Under the pieces are notes generated by a model. It was not told the origin of the DNA, searched no databases, and was given only the letters and a program-made list of their open reading frames with translations. DNA of 21,028 nt from a virus. Location of the stretch: the IMG/VR virus record IMGVR_UViG_3300008050_000404, positions 1 to 21,028 of that record, one strand, 5' to 3'. Numbering within the stretch: position 1 is the stretch's first letter; each line of letters opens with the position of its first letter. The position numbers were made by a program, and so were the translations under genes. Positions 12,718 through 21,028 of this stretch are shown one piece after another.

Positions 12718-15700
12718 CCTTCTGGTTGTCCGTCATCAGTTTCTTCGCCTGTTACAGATAAGTTTGCTAATAAAACCGCCGGCGCTAAGTTCGTGTCCCA
12801 AAGAGAATATGTTTTCATTTTTCTTACTTGTGGAATATCACTTTTTGTTTCGTCGCCTGTTAATACTATTTTGGTAATGAAAGATATGAATCCGTGGTCA
12901 ATGGTTAAGTCATCGTCTTGATATGACCATCTATATTCATAAAAACTCTTTTCTCCAACAGAAGCAGGGTTTGTGTGTTCTTCTGGTGTTAGTTCAATCC
13001 ATTCTTTGTTGTTGATTATTCTTTCATTTTCTCTTAGTAATTTAGCATAAACTTTTACATTAGTACCATAAGGTTTAGAGGCTTCTAACTTAACTTTTAA
13101 TCTATTACCTCTGGTATCCATCCTTACTTGTTTACCAACATATCTTGCCATTCCTTTAGTATTATCTGTAGGGGCGGCAGACTTTTCTTCGTCCGTTGTG
13201 TTTATTGACATTTCATATTTGCCGGCAACAACACTCAATCTATCCATATCTACTACTGGTGTAATATTTTCATCATCTGTAGATAATGATGCTGTTACCA
13301 GTGGATTATTATAATCACCTATATCATAAGTATTTCTTTTTGATAATCTCAAAGAAGTGTTTGGCATCATTTCAACCATATTATTAGAATCTTGGATTTG
13401 ATATTTTACTTTTGAAGCAGGGTCTTTAATATATTCTGCCATTAATGAAACTTCATGTGCATCGGGAGTTGATATAACAGCACCATCAGCATTAGTAGTA
13501 TCAGCAGTATTTCCAACAAGATACAAAACACCGGCGTTGGAGTCTCCTATTGGATATTTTGCTCGGTTCACACGGAACATAAGATTTTTCATTTTATTTT
13601 CTGTTCTTGCACCGTTGTTTTGCGGTTCAAACATATTTCCAACATAAGGTTGTTTAGCAACATCGTTCAGTGTTGCTGTTCCATCAGCACTAAGACCTTT
13701 ACTACCAAATACTGATGACCATAGTTTATATTTTTTACTGTTTGTTTTACAAACAATTGCATATTCTCCAGGCTCTACAAATACTGGACTGGAGAAATTA
13801 AATTTACTAGCAGCCCCAGTAATTCCTGAAGGTCCATTTGCACGAACAGTAATATCACTTGGTTTTACTGAAACTTCAGATAATGGAATTGAAGTTGTTG
13901 GATGAGGAACATTATTTTGAATTGGACGAAGATGAAGTTGGAATGGTACATCTTTATCATCTTTTGCTTGGAAAAATAATTCTACATTTGTAAGGAATAC
14001 CCCTCTTGGGAATTTCTCAGAATCAATAGTGAATTTTTGAGCCATTGGGTCAAAATAATCTGCAACATTACTAAGAACTTGTTTCTTGCTTGTAGTTTGA
14101 GCATCTTGTGTAATTCTTTCTTTCTTCGCACTATCTCTTTTTGCAAGAATTTCTCTTGTTGATGTGATTTTTTCATCAACGCTCTTGACATTTCCGTTAA
14201 CAATATAAAATGCTTCTGCAACTGTAGTTGTTTTAGATGGAGAATTTATTTTTGAATCACAAACTCTGATTAAAATTTTCCCTGCACGATATTTGCTGTT
14301 TTTTGGAATTTGTAGAACTACTGTTGCATTACCGTTTTCGTCTGTTCTTCCGTGGTTAGTTTTTGATTTTACATAAGCAACACCAATACTACTTGAAATA
14401 GTACTGTTTGTGTTTACCTTTGTTCCGTCAACAAAAACATAATATTTACTTTTTGGTCGCATTCCTGTAATGGTAGCAGTAATTTCTCTTTCTCTAACAA
14501 AAGGAACAACACCTTTATCAACTATTCTACCTTTTAATTGTTCTTTTCTGGAATTTTGATTAATGTTATTATGAGATAGTTCAGATAATCGTTCTTCACC
14601 ACTGCGATATTTCCACCATCGTTTATCTACCGGTCTTTCTCTTACCACACCCAATTGATTAGTGGGAACTTTAAATCTATTTCCCATAAATTGCCTAGTT
14701 ATTTTTCTTGGAACATTGTGTCTGGTATTTCCAATCCAATTTCTAAACCACCAGTTGTGTATACCGCCCCAACCATTTCTAATTCCTTTATTTTTCTTTT
14801 TTTGTCGAATTAAGAACGGGTCTTTAGAACCATCGACATTACTTAAAACTGTTGGGTTTCTTGTTGTGTCAATCCAATCGTCTGATGATGGGCTTAATGT
14901 CATAGTACCTACCCAGTTTGATTTTTCAAACGGATTTGCACTAACAGCAACATTAGCATCTAAATTGTTTACTGTTGATATATCTCTTGATATAGGTTCT
15001 AGTGTGAAAATATTATTGGTTGAACCTGTAACACCACTGGATACTGCTAATGGAGATTTTACCAAATTAACATTAGTAACAGATTGTGAAGGTTTTAATA
15101 TTGAATTGTCTGGGTCTATTGCTATATTATGGTCTGGATTGTCTATGTCTGCTGATTCTGTATTTTGAAAAGAATCTACTACCATAGCATTCAAGAATAC
15201 TTTATTACCATATGCTTCAGATTGAATTTTTGCATCAATCTCACCAATACTCAATTGTGTAACTTCTTCTAATTTAGTTACTCTTTCGTTTATTTCTCCA
15301 ATTTGTTCCATAGTAAATCTTTGATTATCAATATATTCTGCTGATACATCATCTGGAGTTGTAGTATAGGCATTCCAATACAAAACATATAAAACCATTG
15401 CTTCTTCTGGATTATGTTCTGGAGGAAGTGGTGTTCTGCCTGGAATTCCTTCTAATATTTTAAACTCTCTGTCTTTTGTGAGTACAAGTTTATCAATTCT
15501 TGGCAGATAATGGCTATAGTCTGCAAAGAATAATTTTCCATCTTGCGGTGTATAGACACCACGAAGTTGTCCTGCATCTGAATTTGCAACATCCCAACCA
15601 CCAACTTTCATTGGTCTAAAGTCAATAACATCACTAAGTTTTATAGTTTCCCCAGTATCGGGATTAGTATAAGATGGAATATAATTATATGTTGTTAATT

Positions 15701-18311
15701 CTGTTGGTTCTGCCCACCAATCAGTAGATTCCTGAACGAAGGTTGCTGTCTTTCCACCATTGTCAAAACTTTTAACTTCGTGGTCGCTGTGCGTATATGA
15801 ACTTACAATCGATGGGAAAATTACTGTACTATGGTCTGATGTATCAAAACCAGTTTGCATTCTTTGATGGTCGAAATACAAGAAAGTAACTTTAAACCCT
15901 GCGCCTGATTCTGCCCAGGCACCATTAGGACCTCCTGTACCGCCTGGCTGACCTGGGTCTAGTGCAACACTACCAAAGTCATACATTGATGGTCTTTGTC
16001 CATTATCTAAGGTAAACATACCAGTAAAATCAGTATTTGTTCCTAATTCTGTTACTGATTCAATCATAAATATATCAGAATACCCTAGATTAATTCCCCT
16101 ACCATCATAAAGATATTTATTCCACATAGTAGTAGAATTATCTGCGTTAATATTATTTGTGATGGTTGCAGTATGTCTCTTTAATACTTTCTTTCTGTAG
16201 TATTTGTTACTTTTAACTTCATCGTCGTGATTGTTTCTTAAATTTGCAACCAACAACCCTGTCTTTGTACCAGTCCAAGAATCCGAAGCACCCGAACCAA
16301 TTTCTACTTTTATGGTTCTGTTGCCATCTTGTGTTGTTAGGGTATTCCCCCCATAATCACCTACAGAGTTTGTACTCATATCAAACAGATATCCATCTAC
16401 TGAAACCAAATACTCGTCTAGATTTGTAACATCATTAATAACACTATCTAAATTTCCTTGGAAGAGAGAACCTTCGGAACTAGGAATTGTTGCGGTTGCA
16501 GTCCACGCATCACCAATTTTGGTAAGTTCAAGTTCATAATCATCTTGGATATAATAGTCCAATCCTGTAATTTCTTTTACTTGTTCGCCTTCTGGAACTT
16601 TAAAGAGGAGTTCTGTTTCTCCCTTCTCATAAAAATCTAGTCCTTCGCCATCAATTCCTTTATATATTTTGGCAACTTGTTTACTGGTTGCAGGGTCTGT
16701 TAAATATTCAATATCTTTTATCGTTTTCAAATCGTATTCAGAAGAAAATCCTGCCCGAGTACCAAAACGAATATCATTTAAATAAAATCTATAAAGAACA
16801 CCTACTCCACCATCACCCTGTCCAATAGAATCTCTTGCAATCTGAGAAATTCTAGCACAACCGACAGGTTCAAGAAAACCAGAGCCTGGGTCAAAACTTA
16901 AATATACTTTTTTGTATGTTTTGCCAACTATTTGTTTGGAGGTATTCTCATTGAACATAAATCCAGCCTCTCCTCTAAAGAGAGGGCTTACTCCATCCAT
17001 ATTGTGTTCAACCAAAATATAATTACCAAGGTTTACATCAACTAGTCGGTCATTCCACGATTGAGTGGTCCTTGCTTTTTTACCAAGAACATGTTCTGTA
17101 TTTTGTAATTCAAATTCAAACCCACGAACATATGCTTTTCCTTGTTCCATACCAATTGCAAGATAGTCGTATGGGTCCATTCTTCCTGTATCTTTAGGAT
17201 TCCATACCTCAGTATAATCTTGCGAATTGATTCCGAATGGCACCACTGTATAGTGACCAGATTCGTCATATGTTCTTCTTGCAAGGGTTTCTTCTAGTTT
17301 GGCGTATTCTGGATATTTTAATTTCTTAAAGGTTTGTCCTTTAATGATTCTTGCAAATTCAAAATAATTTTCTGTACTAAAATCTGTTCTATATCCCTGC
17401 TCATCAAAAATATATACAATCTGACTAATCTTGAGGTCTACAATATATCTGTCTGCGCCAGGCGCATTATAATTATAATTTCCCTGCGAAGGGTCTTTGA
17501 GAGTCGGGTCAGATTCTGCTGTTGCAATTTCCCTATTGATACTAAATCCGACAGAACATGTTCGTAGTTCTGGATAGAATATTCTTATTCCTTCTATTTC
17601 TTCAAATATAGCGAGAGATTGTGCATCATTTAAAACAAAGTTTCCGTTTATATAAAATATTCCTTGGTCGATAGAGATAAGGATACATTCAGTGTTACCT
17701 ACGGTGGATTCTTCTGTGGAATTATTATTATTAACAATTTGAGCGTGAGATGAACCATCGTAATGTGCAACAGTTAAACTTACATTAAGCAGAGGATTTG
17801 TTGAAACTATACTACCTGTACCATCAGGAAATGATATTGAGTCGTCTTGCGTTCCCTTTATAATTTCAACGAATAAAACAGGATATGGGTCGGTCGATGT
17901 TGGTTTTATTGCGTGAACAACTCTTGCACTAACAGTGGTTTTTAGTCCTGATAGTGGGTCTGTAGTTCCTTCTGAGTCATCTTCATCTATTGTTTCTTCT
18001 ATGGTGTGTGTATATTCAATTTCATAATTTATCAGTTGAGTATAATCAAATGAAGTACTTAGATATGGATTTAATCGTAAAGCAGTAAGTCTTCTTTCTG
18101 TTATACCACCACCTTGTACTACATCTCCGTCTTCGAAAATATGGTCGCCAAACCTTCCTATTTGATTATTAAGAATACTTTGAAGTTGTGTTAATTCTCT
18201 TGCTTGTAATGCTTGACCTGGTTTAAAAAGTACCTGTAGGAATTTCTTCTCTTCGTCAAAGTCATCGTAGTAAGGTGGTATATTAAATCTAGATTTTTTG
18301 TTTACTGACAT
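12714..18311 (-). CDS. Giant DUF4815-type virion structural protein, probable baseplate wedge component
   Basis: At 1865 residues this is the largest gene here. The N-terminus carries the DUF4815 pattern: NIPPYYDDFDEEKKFLQVLF (10-29), GQALQARELTQLQSILNNQI (32-51), GRFGDHIFEDG, APGADRYIVDLKIS (283-296) and EETLARRTYDESGHYTV (339-355). After about 1100 residues there is a Trp-rich basic stretch (WGGIHNWWFRNW, about 1181-1192). An Ig-like beta domain starts near 1265 (REREITATITGMRPKSKYYV). A conserved-type C-terminal block begins DPMAQKFTID (about 1421), with GVFLTNVELFF and EPGEYAIV. The protein follows gp8 by 4 bases. In T4 this place holds genes 9, 10 and 11, and gene 7 (1032 residues) lies before 8. 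A wedge or rim role fits size and place but is inference. The next gene overlaps by ATGA. Confidence 0.85.
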   Translation of the reverse strand: MSVNKKSRFNIPPYYDDFDEEKKFLQVLFKPGQALQARELTQLQSILNNQIGRFGDHIFEDGDVVQGGGITERRLTALRLNPYLSTSFDYTQLINYEIEYTHTIEETIDEDDSEGTTDPLSGLKTTVSARVVHAIKPTSTDPYPVLFVEIIKGTQDDSISFPDGTGSIVSTNPLLNVSLTVAHYDGSSHAQIVNNNNSTEESTVGNTECILISIDQGIFYINGNFVLNDAQSLAIFEEIEGIRIFYPELRTCSVGFSINREIATAESDPTLKDPSQGNYNYNAPGADRYIVDLKISQIVYIFDEQGYRTDFSTENYFEFARIIKGQTFKKLKYPEYAKLEETLARRTYDESGHYTVVPFGINSQDYTEVWNPKDTGRMDPYDYLAIGMEQGKAYVRGFEFELQNTEHVLGKKARTTQSWNDRLVDVNLGNYILVEHNMDGVSPLFRGEAGFMFNENTSKQIVGKTYKKVYLSFDPGSGFLEPVGCARISQIARDSIGQGDGGVGVLYRFYLNDIRFGTRAGFSSEYDLKTIKDIEYLTDPATSKQVAKIYKGIDGEGLDFYEKGETELLFKVPEGEQVKEITGLDYYIQDDYELELTKIGDAWTATATIPSSEGSLFQGNLDSVINDVTNLDEYLVSVDGYLFDMSTNSVGDYGGNTLTTQDGNRTIKVEIGSGASDSWTGTKTGLLVANLRNNHDDEVKSNKYYRKKVLKRHTATITNNINADNSTTMWNKYLYDGRGINLGYSDIFMIESVTELGTNTDFTGMFTLDNGQRPSMYDFGSVALDPGQPGGTGGPNGAWAESGAGFKVTFLYFDHQRMQTGFDTSDHSTVIFPSIVSSYTHSDHEVKSFDNGGKTATFVQESTDWWAEPTELTTYNYIPSYTNPDTGETIKLSDVIDFRPMKVGGWDVANSDAGQLRGVYTPQDGKLFFADYSHYLPRIDKLVLTKDREFKILEGIPGRTPLPPEHNPEEAMVLYVLYWNAYTTTPDDVSAEYIDNQRFTMEQIGEINERVTKLEEVTQLSIGEIDAKIQSEAYGNKVFLNAMVVDSFQNTESADIDNPDHNIAIDPDNSILKPSQSVTNVNLVKSPLAVSSGVTGSTNNIFTLEPISRDISTVNNLDANVAVSANPFEKSNWVGTMTLSPSSDDWIDTTRNPTVLSNVDGSKDPFLIRQKKKNKGIRNGWGGIHNWWFRNWIGNTRHNVPRKITRQFMGNRFKVPTNQLGVVRERPVDKRWWKYRSGEERLSELSHNNINQNSRKEQLKGRIVDKGVVPFVREREITATITGMRPKSKYYVFVDGTKVNTNSTISSSIGVAYVKSKTNHGRTDENGNATVVLQIPKNSKYRAGKILIRVCDSKINSPSKTTTVAEAFYIVNGNVKSVDEKITSTREILAKRDSAKKERITQDAQTTSKKQVLSNVADYFDPMAQKFTIDSEKFPRGVFLTNVELFFQAKDDKDVPFQLHLRPIQNNVPHPTTSIPLSEVSVKPSDITVRANGPSGITGAASKFNFSSPVFVEPGEYAIVCKTNSKKYKLWSSVFGSKGLSADGTATLNDVAKQPYVGNMFEPQNNGARTENKMKNLMFRVNRAKYPIGDSNAGVLYLVGNTADTTNADGAVISTPDAHEVSLMAEYIKDPASKVKYQIQDSNNMVEMMPNTSLRLSKRNTYDIGDYNNPLVTASLSTDDENITPVVDMDRLSVVAGKYEMSINTTDEEKSAAPTDNTKGMARYVGKQVRMDTRGNRLKVKLEASKPYGTNVKVYAKLLRENERIINNKEWIELTPEEHTNPASVGEKSFYEYRWSYQDDDLTIDHGFISFITKIVLTGDETKSDIPQVRKMKTYSLWDTNLAPAVLLANLSVTGEETDDGQPEG

Positions 18312-18315
18312 ATTT

Positions 18316-20346
18316 TTAGAATCCGAATAAGAGTTGGTATTGTTCTCTTTGTTCTGGTCCCCTCTCGATAGGTCTCATATTTTGTAGGTAAATTATTTCA
18401 CCAGAGTTTGGTAACAATTCTGGTCCCGTTAAACTATGTATAACCGATGTTGTGTTGGTTTGAAAAGCACTTCCAATATAATCATTAACATCAAAAGTTC
18501 CTTTTACACCAGTGATGACTAATTCTCCTGATTTGCCACTTGAATTTGGTGACCAACTCACTACTGTTCCTGTTGGACATCCTGTTGCGCCTGTCGAAAC
18601 CAACCCACCAGTCACGCCTCCATCTACAATAAAAGATGTACTATCCAAACCGCCAGCATCGTTGCTTACCCCCACGATTGTTGTACATCTAAATGTAGGC
18701 GAAGTTGATTGAATAATCTCATCAAACCCTGCAACTTTTGCATAGCCACTATGTGTAATCGACCAATTATCTTCATCTTGGATAAATTCGGCTAATCCTT
18801 CTCCATATGAAGCGGCATCAGCAGGCTCTCTGAAAAATCCTTGTACATCGTCAACTTTTAATAATCCGTGTCTTGTAGAAAGACCTGGACCCCAGTCAAC
18901 AATTCTTGCAGTTGCTTTTGTATGTTTTCCTATTACATATCTGCCAGGAACGAATAAATTCTCAGAAAGGAAAGAATCTTCTGTGGCACTCACAACATCC
19001 AAATATCTTGCAATACTTGTGGTTTGTCCTGCAATTCTATATGGTTTTCCGTCTGTTTTTAGATATTTAGAATCAGTATCATTTAAAATTGGATTTTTCA
19101 AAATACCGTATTGTCTAACATCATTCGTTGCATCGAATCCTGATGCCGTGTTCCCTCCAGACGACCCTTCATTTGCATCTGTATTGAGAACAATTAACAT
19201 TTGTCTAGAATCTAATTCACTAATGGCATTTTTGCCGTGACCACCCCTTGGTGAATGAATACCTCTAAACGACCACATCGTGTCATTACTAAAATTAACC
19301 CCTGCCGGCTTTAATTCAAAAGAGGATGTTGTATAATCTTTCCCCACATTAGAGATAGAAACAGAATTAATTTTCTTAGTAGCAGTACTTCCACCATCAT
19401 ATGTTTGTAAATTAATAAACCCTTCAGCAGAAGAACCATCTCCATAAACTACTAATTGTGGTGCTATTTCATATTGAGAACCTTTATTTATGGTTTTTTC
19501 CCAAGCAGTATCCACCGTAATAAGATTCAAAGTTCCGTCATAGTTAGTAATTTTTCTTCTTTGTCCTCCGCCTGGTCCTGACAGTATTGTAATAGTATAA
19601 TCATTATATGCATTATCAGATAATGAATGTTGTTCATTTAGATAAAGTGTACTATTGTCTTTTTTAGCAACGGTTGCGGTAGTCGCATATGGGTTGCCTC
19701 TAGGAATTACTTGGTCGTTACTAAAGTTTGTGTCGGTTTCCGAAAGAATAACTTCTATTCCACCATCTTTTGCATTTTCTTGTACAAGCCACTGATTTTT
19801 ACTTTCTGTAAATATTCCAGTTGCTTTTTGAACTCGTACAGGAATGTAATTATTGGTTATAAATGTTCGGTGGGATGCAGGAACAGTAAACATATATTTC
19901 CATACAAATCCATCTGATGTTTTGATATTTCCTTCGATTTTTGTTCCTACGGGTTTGTTTACAGAAGCCTTCCCATCATTATTATTTAAACATTTGTATA
20001 CATCATATGTGTCGTTCATTACAAAATATTTTTTGTCTACCAAATTAATAGTATCATCGTACATATCATAAGTAATACCACTAGTCCAATTGTATTTTGG
20101 AATCATAAAGAATGATTGACCAATATCAATACTTTTTACTGCAATTATATTTGACCAAGTATTGATTTCTTCTGCTCTAGAATCTATAACATCGAGTGGT
20201 GCTTGACCAGCCGTAGGACCACTCACCCCTGCTACGAATAAGAAATATTGATTTTTTGAACCAACATCAAATTCGTCCATTAAGGTTTTAGTAATATGTC
20301 TTCTGAAATTACTTCTATGTGCTGAGTTGTCGCCTGTTATTGCCAT
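18316..20346 (-). CDS. gp8: Baseplate wedge protein, T4 gp8-like, enlarged
   Basis: gp8 is a dimeric wedge subunit linking gp6/gp7 to the baseplate rim. The first 170 residues match the family well: FRRHITKTLMDEFDV (14-28), YFLFVAGVSGP (34-44), RAEEINTWSNIIAVKSID (57-74), YFVMNDTYDVYKCLNNNDGK (107-126), GTKIEG and TSDGFVWKYMFTVP (143-156). The C-terminus has GEIIYLQNMRPIERGPEQRE, as in wedge proteins of this group. The product is 676 residues against 334 in T4. The extra length lies in the middle and C-terminal half and contains repeated small beta modules (for example VDWGPGLSTRHGLLKVDDV and VVSWSPNSSGKSGELVITGV). The ATG at 20346 follows a 30-base gap with a weak late-promoter-like element and only a poor GGAA ribosome site. 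Confidence 0.9.
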   Translation of the reverse strand: MAITGDNSAHRSNFRRHITKTLMDEFDVGSKNQYFLFVAGVSGPTAGQAPLDVIDSRAEEINTWSNIIAVKSIDIGQSFFMIPKYNWTSGITYDMYDDTINLVDKKYFVMNDTYDVYKCLNNNDGKASVNKPVGTKIEGNIKTSDGFVWKYMFTVPASHRTFITNNYIPVRVQKATGIFTESKNQWLVQENAKDGGIEVILSETDTNFSNDQVIPRGNPYATTATVAKKDNSTLYLNEQHSLSDNAYNDYTITILSGPGGGQRRKITNYDGTLNLITVDTAWEKTINKGSQYEIAPQLVVYGDGSSAEGFINLQTYDGGSTATKKINSVSISNVGKDYTTSSFELKPAGVNFSNDTMWSFRGIHSPRGGHGKNAISELDSRQMLIVLNTDANEGSSGGNTASGFDATNDVRQYGILKNPILNDTDSKYLKTDGKPYRIAGQTTSIARYLDVVSATEDSFLSENLFVPGRYVIGKHTKATARIVDWGPGLSTRHGLLKVDDVQGFFREPADAASYGEGLAEFIQDEDNWSITHSGYAKVAGFDEIIQSTSPTFRCTTIVGVSNDAGGLDSTSFIVDGGVTGGLVSTGATGCPTGTVVSWSPNSSGKSGELVITGVKGTFDVNDYIGSAFQTNTTSVIHSLTGPELLPNSGEIIYLQNMRPIERGPEQREQYQLLFGF

Positions 20347-20368
20347 TTTTGTTTATTCCGTGTCATAT

Positions 20369-20376
20369 TGCTTATA
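20369..20376 (-). promoter_or_regulatory. Weak candidate late promoter before gp8 (TATAAGCA)
   Basis: TATAAGCA matches TATAAATA at 6 of 8 positions. It begins directly after the TAA of the upstream gene and lies 22 bases before the gp8 ATG, the same geometry as the better promoters in this window. On sequence alone it would not be called. Confidence 0.25.
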
Positions 20377-21028
20377 TTATCGCAAAACTATTCCTTCTAC
20401 TGTTTCTGAACTCGTCATTATGCCACCAGTACCATTGGTAAAACCGTCAGGATATGTTATATGGAAAAAGGGTTCAAGTTTCACATTTGCAAATGTAGTT
20501 CCTGATGGTATAGTATTTAGACCTCTAGAATTTGGATGTTGATAAATTACCCAATAAGAACCTTGATTTGTGAAATCGCCGGCTTCTGCTGTTGCTAATA
20601 TTTCATATGCCGCCGATGCACCTGAAAGACCATAATTCAGTACAACTCCCTGACTCAAATGATAAAGTGGTCCAGTTGTGCCTGGGTCCCAAGTAGTACC
20701 AGAAGAACCATATGCATTAAATGCATATGTATTTCCCGAAGTATAACCATCGCTCTGTGCTGTTCTGCCTGGTTCGTCATTGAACACTAAACCCCAATAT
20801 ACTCTACTTCTTGCCACTCCGGCTTGGTGTGGAGTACTCGAATCATCATCAGCAGTTGCTACTGAGGGATTATATCCAAATGGGTATAAATCCGTACCTG
20901 TAGTATTGTGCCTAAGATTTTCAACCGTATTAAATGTGTATGGTAAATAATGACCACATGTTGATATATCGTAAGGAGTAGCAGAAGTTTCTCTTACTGT
21001 ATTTGTTGGGTGGTGTTTTCTAATATAA
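20377..21028 (-). CDS. Probable virion structural protein, 5' part outside the window
   Basis: The frame ending at TAA 20377 stays open to the right edge, giving at least 216 residues. A GTG at 20817 could be read as a start, but the sequence before it (for example TFNTVENLRHNTTGTDLYPF) continues the same protein-like composition, and no ribosome site precedes the GTG, so the gene is taken as cut by the window. The visible part is rich in Gly, Ser, Thr, Tyr and Asn, with RSRVYWGLVFNDEPGR, GSYWVIYQHPNSRGL and FFHITYPDGFTNGTGG. It has no membrane segment and looks like a beta-rich structural protein. I cannot name its family. Its place just upstream of gp8, where T4 has genes 6 and 7, suggests a baseplate component. 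Confidence 0.7.
   Translation of the reverse strand, partial: YIRKHHPTNTVRETSATPYDISTCGHYLPYTFNTVENLRHNTTGTDLYPFGYNPSVATADDDSSTPHQAGVARSRVYWGLVFNDEPGRTAQSDGYTSGNTYAFNAYGSSGTTWDPGTTGPLYHLSQGVVLNYGLSGASAAYEILATAEAGDFTNQGSYWVIYQHPNSRGLNTIPSGTTFANVKLEPFFHITYPDGFTNGTGGIMTSSETVEGIVLR

Noticed and set aside
14662-15168. A 168-residue plus-strand frame with hydrophobic stretches, and other plus-strand frames of 60 to 130 residues
   Set aside because: All lie antisense to long, clearly recognisable minus-strand genes, have low-complexity or shadow-like composition and no supporting ribosome sites or neighbours.
19487-19494. CATAAATA-like late-promoter match inside gp8
   Set aside because: It is a one-mismatch copy inside coding sequence with no start codon nearby; such matches are expected by chance in AT-rich DNA.
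20377-20817. A complete 146-residue gene starting at GTG 20817
   Set aside because: The same frame is open and protein-like all the way to the right edge, and no ribosome site precedes the GTG; it is the tail of a longer gene.

Overview
This window looks like part of the virion-structure and DNA-packaging cluster of a T4-like (Straboviridae/Kyanoviridae-type) myovirus. All recognisable genes lie on the minus strand and are read from right to left. The DNA is AT-rich, and the proteins look like those of marine T4-like phages such as cyanophages and pelagiphages. The signs are a roughly double-size gp8, a giant DUF4815-type protein next to it, and gp13-gp14-gp15-gp16-gp17 in T4 order. The host cannot be read from the window. 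No tRNA, CRISPR array, integrase, insertion sequence or auxiliary metabolic gene was seen, and no plus-strand gene is credible. No stretch longer than 52 bases lies outside genes.

Layout in transcription order, high to low coordinates: (1) the 3' part of an unrecognised virion-type protein, open at the right edge; (2) baseplate wedge gp8; (3) an 1865-residue DUF4815-type structural protein; (4) a 67-residue coiled-coil protein; (5) a 937-residue tail fibre; (6) a 796-residue fibre with a phage tail-collar domain; (7) a 757-residue beta-helix protein; (8, 9) two overlapping small genes of unknown function; (10) neck proteins gp13 and gp14; (11) gp15, the tail terminator; (12) the small terminase gp16; (13) a 77-residue unknown protein overlapping both terminase genes; (14) the N-terminal 294 residues of the large terminase gp17, cut by the left edge. 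In T4 the interval between genes 8 and 13 holds 9, 10, 11, 12 and wac. Here it holds the DUF4815 protein, the fibres, the beta-helix protein and the two small genes, so it is the variable host-recognition segment, flanked by conserved wedge and neck/packaging genes.

Together the genes make the baseplate rim and fibres, the neck that joins tail to head, and the motor that fills the head. Most junctions are ATGA or similar overlaps, or gaps of under 11 bases, which implies translational coupling. Only four gaps exceed 25 bases. Each has a T4-type late-promoter element (TATAAATA exactly in two, one mismatch in one, two mismatches in one) 19 to 25 bases before the next start codon. The gap before gp13 can also fold a hairpin that hides its ribosome binding site only on read-through transcripts, as known for some T4 genes. 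The overlap of the two small unknown genes carries a correctly phased A AAA AAC slippery heptamer that could fuse them by -1 frameshifting.
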